DNA of 36,796 nt, taken from assembly GCA_913031305.1 (NCBI GenBank), contig CAJWEF010000009.1, forward strand, positions 1-36,796, read 5' to 3'. Shown here piece by piece: positions 31,749 through 36,796 of this stretch. Each line of letters starts with the position of its first letter. Position 1 is the first letter of the stretch. Position numbers and translations under genes: made by a program. The notes under the pieces are model-generated. The model saw only the letters and a program-made list of their open reading frames with translations. It was not told where the DNA came from and ran no database searches. This DNA is from an uncultured Acidiferrobacteraceae bacterium (GTDB taxonomy: Bacteria; Pseudomonadota; Gammaproteobacteria; Arenicellales; UBA868).

Positions 31749-33179
31749 TTACGACAACACTGGCCCAGGTACCTGGGCAACAAAATGTTTATCTTCCTGG
31801 CTGGCATTACCGCCCCGCACGGGCCGGTAGCGCGCGGCGGCATTATGCGCTTCATCGGCGATCCGTTCTGCCAAAACCGCACCCTGAGCCAACCGGTCAC
31901 GCACCGACACGCCACCGCTGTAGGCGCCACACAGGTGCAAGCCTGGAGCGCCCCGCAGCCGCTGATGAATTGCCTCAAGACGCTGCGAATACGTACCAAA
32001 ATACAATGGCAGGCCCTGGGGATGGCGATCGATCCTGGTCATCGTTGGGTTGGCGCGTAATCCCAGAAGGGAAGATAGATCTGTCGCGACCTTATCGATG
32101 ACTGTTGTATCGCCATCGGCCAACGCTTGCGGTTGGCGTGCTCCGCCGAGGTAACAGCTAAGGAGCACATGGCCACTCGGCGCCCGCCCTGGCAACACGC
32201 CGGCTGGCCAAAGGCAACCATTGATTGATCGGCCTTCACAACCTGGCACCAGGAAACCTGTTCCGTCCAGCGCATGTTCCACGTCACCGCGCTTATACCC
32301 CAGATGTGCCACCATCACTGGCGCATAGCGGATTCCCGCCAATAGTCCAGCAAGCTGCGGGTCAACGCTCGCCAGAAGTTGGGCTGCAGCTGGTGCCGGT
32401 GCGGTCAAAACCAAATGCCGGGCCTGCACCACGGTGCCGTCCGCCGCCTGCGCCTGCCATCCCTCAGTGCTGCGACTGATCACTGTAGCGCTACGGCCCA
32501 GTTGCGGTCGAACTGTCGCTGCGAGAGACTCGGCCAGACTTTGCATTCCACCCTGAAAACTCACCGCCGTGCCAATCGATCTTCGACCGCGCCGTGCCAG
32601 GCGTTGACACACGATCCCGGCAGCAATACTGCCGTAACGTGTTTCCAACCCGGTTAGTCGCGGCAGGGTTGTACGAGCCTCGGCCCGCTCCGGGTCTGAT
32701 GCCAACGACGCGGCAACATAAGGCTCGATTCCATAGCGCAGGACTTCCCCACCGAATCGTCGACGCACGAAGTCAGCTACGGTTTCGCCCAGTTGGTCTC
32801 GCCGCGGCATAAACGGCTCAAGTGCCATACGAATCTGTCCCGTGGTGCTGAAAAGCCCCGACCCCAGGGCTCGGGCAACCGACACCGGCACGCGCCTCAA
32901 CACCCCATCTCGCAACAAGTATCGCGCCGCATCCGGTTGTTTCTGTAACAGTAGCGGGCCGAGCCCTAACGATTCGATAACGTGAGTTGGATCTCCAGCG
33001 GGATCCATCAGCCACGTCGCACCTGCTTCGGTAAGCCAGCCGTGTCGACGTAGCGACCGGATCTTGCCTCCAGCGCAGGGTCCTTTTTCCCACAACGTTA
33101 CCTCCAGTCCGTGACCCTGCAAATGCCAGGCTGTCGCCAGACCGGAGATTCCACCCCCGATAACAAGTACGTCCTGCAT
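31749..33179 (-). CDS. protoporphyrinogen-oxidase-like FAD amine-oxidase family protein
   Basis: A 476-residue soluble flavoprotein. The FAD dinucleotide motif GGGISGLATAWHL lies at residues 8-20 and is followed by EKGPCAGGKIRS. The end, HLCGAYSGGVSVRDRLAQGA, matches the second FAD contact of HemY/PPOX proteins. PPOX oxidises protoporphyrinogen IX to protoporphyrin IX late in haem synthesis. Carotene desaturases are a related alternative, but the G.YS.G...RD...A ending favours PPOX. I chose the ATG at 33179 (MQDVLVIGGG) with GGGTGA just upstream; the frame is open to 33203. It follows the radical SAM gene by 14 bases and precedes the sensor kinase. Haem supply for about twenty haem sites nearby would make sense of its position. 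Confidence 0.75.
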   Translation of the reverse strand: MQDVLVIGGGISGLATAWHLQGHGLEVTLWEKGPCAGGKIRSLRRHGWLTEAGATWLMDPAGDPTHVIESLGLGPLLLQKQPDAARYLLRDGVLRRVPVSVARALGSGLFSTTGQIRMALEPFMPRRDQLGETVADFVRRRFGGEVLRYGIEPYVAASLASDPERAEARTTLPRLTGLETRYGSIAAGIVCQRLARRGRRSIGTAVSFQGGMQSLAESLAATVRPQLGRSATVISRSTEGWQAQAADGTVVQARHLVLTAPAPAAAQLLASVDPQLAGLLAGIRYAPVMVAHLGYKRGDVEHALDGTGFLVPGCEGRSINGCLWPAGVLPGRAPSGHVLLSCYLGGARQPQALADGDTTVIDKVATDLSSLLGLRANPTMTRIDRHPQGLPLYFGTYSQRLEAIHQRLRGAPGLHLCGAYSGGVSVRDRLAQGAVLAERIADEAHNAAARYRPVRGGNASQEDKHFVAQVPGPVLS

Positions 33180-33193
33180 TTCACCCACAGCGC

Positions 33194-34447
33194 TTACCGC
33201 CACTCCCGTGGCGGCCCTGCCGGACCAAAACGCCGAGCTGCCAGGGTTTTCAGATGATTAGGGGTCACACAGTTGTGTCCCTGCTCCTGGGCAAAGACTT
33301 CGGCACGGCGACGAATCATCTTGCGCAATGGTGCGGGAATCCGGGCAAGGCGCTGTTCGGCCGCCACCGTCCAGCGTACAGCCCCGCCGGCGTCCCGTGG
33401 CAATGGTGCAATAGCGCCTTCCTCAACCGGTTGATAACCACAAGCGGGGTCCTCACCCATGAGCCCGTTACCTTGTGCCAACGCCCCGGCCCGGCAACCA
33501 CCGCAGAGCAAGCGGTATTCACAAACACCGCACTTTCCCGAGAAGTCCCCCTGGCGCAGTTGTTGAAGTGTTGGCGACTGCTGCCACAGATTAGCGAGAT
33601 CGCTGTCGCGCACGCTACCCAGCACATCCGGTATGTACGGGCAAGCCGTCAGTTCTCCATGGCTGGTCACCCGGCAGTAATGGGTGCCCGCTATGCAACC
33701 GTCACCTTCCGACCCACTGATCAGATTCGTCGCAGAAGGCGCGGACTGGGACAAAGCGACCCGTTTAAACTGTGGAGCGCAACGCGGTCGAATGATAAAT
33801 TCCGGGTACTGCCGCTGCAATTCCACCAGTTGTTGTAGTACCTGTTCATGTTGGGCCCAACTCAGGCGACTCGATGCCGTACCCCGGCCCGTACAGATAA
33901 CGAAGAACACGTTAAGCACCCGGGCACCGCTTCGTGCCGCAAACCCGGCCATACCCGGCACCTCGTCAACAGTGTCAGGCGTTACTGTGAAGTGCAACTG
34001 AAAATCGAGGTCGCGTTCCCGGCAATGTTTAATCGCAGCCATGGTCCTGTGCCAGGCGCCCGGTAGACCCCGGAAACGGTCGTGCCGTTCCGGATCCATT
34101 GAATCTAGGCTGATACCTATTCCGGTGACACCTGCTGCTTGGAGCGCCGCTGCCCGCCTGCGGGTCAGCATGACGCCATTAGTGCCCACCACCATGACCA
34201 AGCCACTGGCGACGCCGTGCCGGCATATCGTCTCCAGATCCGCCCGCACCAACGGTTCGCCACCGGTCAGCACAACCATGGTCGAATGACCCATTGCGCC
34301 AACCTGGTCGAGCACTTGGCACACCGCCTCGGTATCCAGTTCATCCGGATCTGGTTGCTGCAGCGAATCTGCATCCAGATAACAATGGGGGCAGGCAAGA
34401 TTACATCGGCGGGTCAGATTGAAAGCCAGTAGCCGCAGTTCGTTCAC
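33194..34447 (-). CDS. radical SAM/SPASM protein with C-terminal PCP_red-like domain
   Basis: A 417-residue protein. The radical SAM cluster motif is C15-x3-C19-x2-C22 (RRCNLACPHCYLD), with TGGEP at 61-65. A SPASM region has Cys at 251, 258, 269, 306, 309, 315, 318 and 336 for extra Fe-S clusters. Residues 357-405 (W..AAEQRLARIP..LRKMIRRRAE) match PCP_red, the small domain of protochlorophyllide reductase subunit B. I chose the GTG at 34447 because GGGAGGAC precedes it; the frame is open to 34561 inside the previous gene. Relatives include the haem-pathway enzymes NirJ and AhbC/AhbD and peptide-maturing SPASM enzymes. The neighbouring PPOX-like gene favours a tetrapyrrole role, but the exact reaction is not shown. 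Confidence 0.8.
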   Translation of the reverse strand: MNELRLLAFNLTRRCNLACPHCYLDADSLQQPDPDELDTEAVCQVLDQVGAMGHSTMVVLTGGEPLVRADLETICRHGVASGLVMVVGTNGVMLTRRRAAALQAAGVTGIGISLDSMDPERHDRFRGLPGAWHRTMAAIKHCRERDLDFQLHFTVTPDTVDEVPGMAGFAARSGARVLNVFFVICTGRGTASSRLSWAQHEQVLQQLVELQRQYPEFIIRPRCAPQFKRVALSQSAPSATNLISGSEGDGCIAGTHYCRVTSHGELTACPYIPDVLGSVRDSDLANLWQQSPTLQQLRQGDFSGKCGVCEYRLLCGGCRAGALAQGNGLMGEDPACGYQPVEEGAIAPLPRDAGGAVRWTVAAEQRLARIPAPLRKMIRRRAEVFAQEQGHNCVTPNHLKTLAARRFGPAGPPREWR

Positions 34448-34466
34448 ACTGTCCTCCCTACCGGGC

Positions 34467-36428
34467 TTAACTCGGCGTACCAGAGTCGTCAACAGGTCGG
34501 TACTGACTCGGATGGTGTTCGCTGTGAAAACTACCATTGCCGGCCCAGGTAGCACGGGCATGACGCAGCACCTCAGGGGTCACTTCGGCAAGCCCCAGAT
34601 CATGGGCACAACGTTCCATCTCCCGGATGACCATTCCCCGCACAAAATCTGGAATCTTTGCTACCGTAGCTTGTGCTTGTGCCTGCCACGGCAAGGTGGT
34701 AGCCAGCGCCTCCGACCCGGCCGCCCACTGCGCATACTTTCCTTCGATCACCTCCTCGGTAATCTCGGTTTGGCCCTCACGTGCAGCAAAAGCCTCAATA
34801 CGATGGCGCGTCAGATCCCGCATAAAACCAGCCGGGACCTTTTTCAACCGTTGTTGGGCGTCCTCACTCCAGTCCATCTGAGCCGCGCCGACGGCTGCCG
34901 ATCGGTCGACCCTGTCATGGCCGAAGGGACACTTGGGCTGACCCGGCTCCCCGGCCCCTCCGATAAAATGCGCGACGTGCTCCGGCAATACCCGTTCGGC
35001 ACCCCGACGGCGGGCATACTTCTGTGAGCGTGCGCGGATATTGTCCTGCTCTCCAGGGTCACTGATCTTATTCAATTGTGCCTCGGCCTGCGACGACCAA
35101 GGCATCGGACCCACCGCTGCGGGCTGCTGTAATTCACCCCGCGCGTCGGCCTCAACGATATCGCGCATCGCCCGGGTGGCATGGGCCGGACACAGTGTGG
35201 CGGTGATCTCCTCCACCATCCCGGCCGTAATTACGGTATGACCACGCTGACTCGCCTCGCGCAAAATCGCGGTCCGGGCCATAGCCTGGGCGAAATCCGG
35301 AACCCGGGAAATACTTTGTTCCGCCTCAACGGTCCAGGATGTGGTTACCTCCGCCACCGCTTCTACCGGCGGCTGGTATTCACGTTGGCTAACCAACACA
35401 GCACAGTCCGCATCGCGCAACAGATGTTCCGTGTTGCCACCGATATCCAGACCCGGGTCCGCATGTACGCCGAGCTTTCCCATGATCAGCAGTGAGGGTT
35501 TAACAGTTTGAAGATACCGGGCGATGGCATCATGCGGTTTGCCATCCAGCAGTTGTACGGTCACTTCGATACCGTGCCCCGCCACGATAGTCTCGGCCAC
35601 ATTGAGATGGCCCTGGTAAATCTTGGCCAGGCCAGAATCAATGATCTCCTCATGTAATTTTTCCTGCTCCTGGAACCGGAATATCTTGCTGGCCCGCTCC
35701 GACAACACCCCGGCAATGCGATTAAACGCAACGTAGTGGTAATAAGGATCGAATGCCGCGACCACATGCAACGGGCAGTGCCAATAGCGAGCCAGGTTGA
35801 GCGCGGTCAGCAATCCGCCCCAAGCCCGGCTGGAACCATCTACCGCCACCACGATCGGGCCGGTTGCCAAACTCACCTCCGGGTTCTTGACCACCAGGGT
35901 GTCAATCTGCGCCCTGCGGACTACCCGGGAGCAAACAGTACCCAGGCGCTCCCCGGGAACTGCTCCAAGGCCACGCGCACCTATTACTAATAAGTCATGG
36001 TTACCGCTGTTGGTGGCCGCTGTGAGAGCCCGGTAGTTCTTACCTTCCAGCGCCTCACGATGAAACTCCACCTCGGCCTCTCCACAAACCTGTGCCGCGT
36101 GGTCGAGATACGAGTCGGTGATGATGGCCAAACCCCGGCTAATGAGGTCATCGTGAACATCCCGTTGCCGTTCCAGCTCCTGCTCCACAAGGAACTGCTC
36201 AGGCAGCCCTCCTTCCATCTGCCGGAAACGCCGGTCATGCAGCATCGCGGCGTAGGCGTGAGTTCCGGTCACCCGGGCGTTCGACAAAGCTGCGATTCCG
36301 GCCGCCTCGACAGTGGCACGATTGGCGTGATCGGAAGCGTCCAGCGCCAACAGTATGTTCTGGTATTCAGGGAGGGTTGTTGTCTCGGGGTGCGGCCGCA
36401 ACGCCGCGGCGGCAGTCGGAGCGCTCAT
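34467..36428 (-). CDS. fusion of two universal-stress-protein domains and four PCP_red-like domains
   Basis: A 653-residue cytoplasmic protein. The first USP domain (about 22-183) has an intact ATP-type motif, GARG..G x9 GT (150-164). The second (190-348) has GKLG x9 GG (317-331). Four copies of a 45-residue domain follow at about 365-408, 444-489, 520-564 and 581-625, each starting W..EAE..(I/L)..(I/V)P and containing R....A...G...T...V. They match PCP_red, also present in the radical SAM protein downstream. The ATG at 36428 has AGGA upstream; an earlier ATG at 36503 is possible. An FNR-type box lies about 165 bases upstream. I do not know a described protein of this architecture. A tetrapyrrole or Fe-S sensing role under low oxygen is inference. 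Confidence 0.78.
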   Translation of the reverse strand: MSAPTAAAALRPHPETTTLPEYQNILLALDASDHANRATVEAAGIAALSNARVTGTHAYAAMLHDRRFRQMEGGLPEQFLVEQELERQRDVHDDLISRGLAIITDSYLDHAAQVCGEAEVEFHREALEGKNYRALTAATNSGNHDLLVIGARGLGAVPGERLGTVCSRVVRRAQIDTLVVKNPEVSLATGPIVVAVDGSSRAWGGLLTALNLARYWHCPLHVVAAFDPYYHYVAFNRIAGVLSERASKIFRFQEQEKLHEEIIDSGLAKIYQGHLNVAETIVAGHGIEVTVQLLDGKPHDAIARYLQTVKPSLLIMGKLGVHADPGLDIGGNTEHLLRDADCAVLVSQREYQPPVEAVAEVTTSWTVEAEQSISRVPDFAQAMARTAILREASQRGHTVITAGMVEEITATLCPAHATRAMRDIVEADARGELQQPAAVGPMPWSSQAEAQLNKISDPGEQDNIRARSQKYARRRGAERVLPEHVAHFIGGAGEPGQPKCPFGHDRVDRSAAVGAAQMDWSEDAQQRLKKVPAGFMRDLTRHRIEAFAAREGQTEITEEVIEGKYAQWAAGSEALATTLPWQAQAQATVAKIPDFVRGMVIREMERCAHDLGLAEVTPEVLRHARATWAGNGSFHSEHHPSQYRPVDDSGTPS

Positions 36429-36585
36429 GATATTTATCCTTTGTGTGGTAGGTAACTGACGCGACTGCACCGTCGCGTTCTTCAGTTTGGATGCAAGAAA
36501 CATGCCAATTGCCGAGAACTCTAGTAACGCCTGCTTCCCACCGTTTTCAGGACCCCTAAATGAACACTCTATTCAATATCGTGTC

Positions 36586-36599
36586 TTGATCTCGATCAA
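36586..36599. promoter_or_regulatory. FNR/Anr/Dnr-type box TTGAT-CTCG-ATCAA
   Basis: Perfect match to TTGAT-N4-ATCAA, centred about 164 bases upstream of the USP-fusion ATG and about 180 bases upstream of the ubiU-like ATG. Leftward control is most likely, but the class II position does not give a good -10, so the exact promoter is not settled. Confidence 0.72.
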
Positions 36600-36674
36600 C
36601 TGAAACGAAATGTTCAATAAAGATTTGTTCGGGCACCGCTCGGCCAAAAAAGGGAAAAAAGCGATTGGCTTTGC

Positions 36675-36688
36675 TTGACCCGAGTCAA
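36675..36688 (+). promoter_or_regulatory. FNR/Dnr-type box TTGAC-CCGA-GTCAA of the ubiU-like gene
   Basis: Symmetric CTTGAC/GTCAAG arms with a 4-base spacer. Its centre at 36681.5 is exactly 41.5 bases before a start at 36723, which places the TAGAGT at 36711-36716 at -12 to -7. This is the classic class II activation geometry for FNR-family regulators. Confidence 0.68.
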
Positions 36689-36710
36689 GTTCCTACCTGA
36701 CCAGCTGTCC

Positions 36711-36716
36711 TAGAGT
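36711..36716 (+). promoter_or_regulatory. -10 element TAGAGT of the ubiU-like gene
   Basis: Four of six bases match TATAAT, and the spacing to the FNR-type box is the standard one. No -35 hexamer is evident, as expected for an activator-dependent promoter. Confidence 0.45.
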
Positions 36717-36772
36717 ACAGTGAGCGAAAATTCAGCTATTTCAAGCACGCAAACGGGAGACGCGTACGACTG

Positions 36773-36796
36773 ATGGAACTTGTCTGTCCGGCCGGC
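36773..36796 (+). CDS. ubiU: start of a UbiU-like (peptidase U32 family) gene, partial
   Basis: ATG at 36773, with GGGAGA 14 or so bases upstream, gives MELVCPAG before the window ends. UbiU proteins start almost exactly so (MEL-x-CPAG), and few other proteins do. UbiU works with UbiV and UbiT in O2-independent hydroxylation during ubiquinone synthesis and carries an Fe-S cluster. The upstream FNR-type box agrees with an anaerobic gene. Only eight residues are visible, so another U32 member such as UbiV or RlhA is possible. Confidence 0.55.

Larger units (their letters stand above)
36429..36772. other. divergent control region between the USP fusion and the ubiU-like gene
   Basis: 344 bases without a gene. 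It holds two FNR-type boxes (36586-36599 and 36675-36688) and a -10 element at 36711-36716 for rightward transcription. An A-rich tract (36645-36660) lies between the boxes. No -10 element of good match is seen for leftward transcription at the usual spacing. Confidence 0.6.

Noticed and set aside
31691-31999. N-terminal extension of the sensor kinase to 31999
   Set aside because: It would overlap about 250 bases of the PPOX-like gene and adds a Cys- and Arg-rich stretch unlike a kinase N-terminus.
1-36796. CRISPR arrays, insertion sequences, tRNA or rRNA genes
   Set aside because: I found no regularly spaced repeats, transposase-like frames, terminal inverted repeats or recognisable RNA genes.

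Overview
The window is a dense stretch of proteobacterial DNA, GC-rich by eye, with nearly every gene on the minus strand. No taxonomic marker such as rRNA is present. The best lineage clue is the start of a ubiU-like gene (O2-independent ubiquinone synthesis, a proteobacterial trait) at the right end, read divergently. The gene content describes a respiratory and molybdoenzyme region of an organism that switches between low oxygen and an alternative electron acceptor.

Layout from right to left (the direction of transcription). (1) 36429-36772: divergent control region with two FNR/Anr-type boxes. (2) 34467-36428, 33194-34447, 31749-33179: a fusion of two universal-stress domains with four PCP_red-like domains, a radical SAM/SPASM protein carrying the same PCP_red-like domain, and a protoporphyrinogen-oxidase-like flavoprotein. 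These look like tetrapyrrole or cofactor functions. (3) 31690-27331: a three-PAS sensor kinase and a sigma-54-type response regulator. (4) 26998-20502: a cupredoxin-like protein, two dihaem cytochrome c peroxidases, a Rieske subunit and an AioA-family molybdopterin oxidoreductase. This matches the idrABP1P2 (iodate reductase) arrangement better than arsenite oxidase. It is preceded by a consensus sigma-54 promoter. (5) 20334-18097: a HEAT-repeat protein. (6) 17719-4060: a large cytochrome operon preceded by a second consensus sigma-54 promoter. It holds two paralogous copies of one four-gene module (bd-like oxidase, dihaem c, membrane monohaem c, dihaem c fused to an ethylbenzene-dehydrogenase-type haem b domain). 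Between them lie three small cytochromes c and two tiny single-helix proteins too short for ordinary gene calling; a small membrane protein and a Sco copper chaperone close the run. (7) 3406-360: a nitrate-reductase-associated family protein and modABC molybdate uptake.

Working model (inference): the kinase/regulator pair senses a periplasmic signal and uses RpoN to turn on both the iodate-reductase-like operon and the cytochrome/oxidase operon. ModABC feeds molybdenum to the molybdoenzyme, Sco and the haem-related genes serve the metalloproteins, and FNR-type control links the region to oxygen supply. The most novel parts are the tandemly duplicated bd-like oxidase/cytochrome module with its micro-proteins, the shared sigma-54 promoters, and the USP2-PCP_red4 fusion. 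Function and substrate assignments rest on remembered family motifs, not on database searches.
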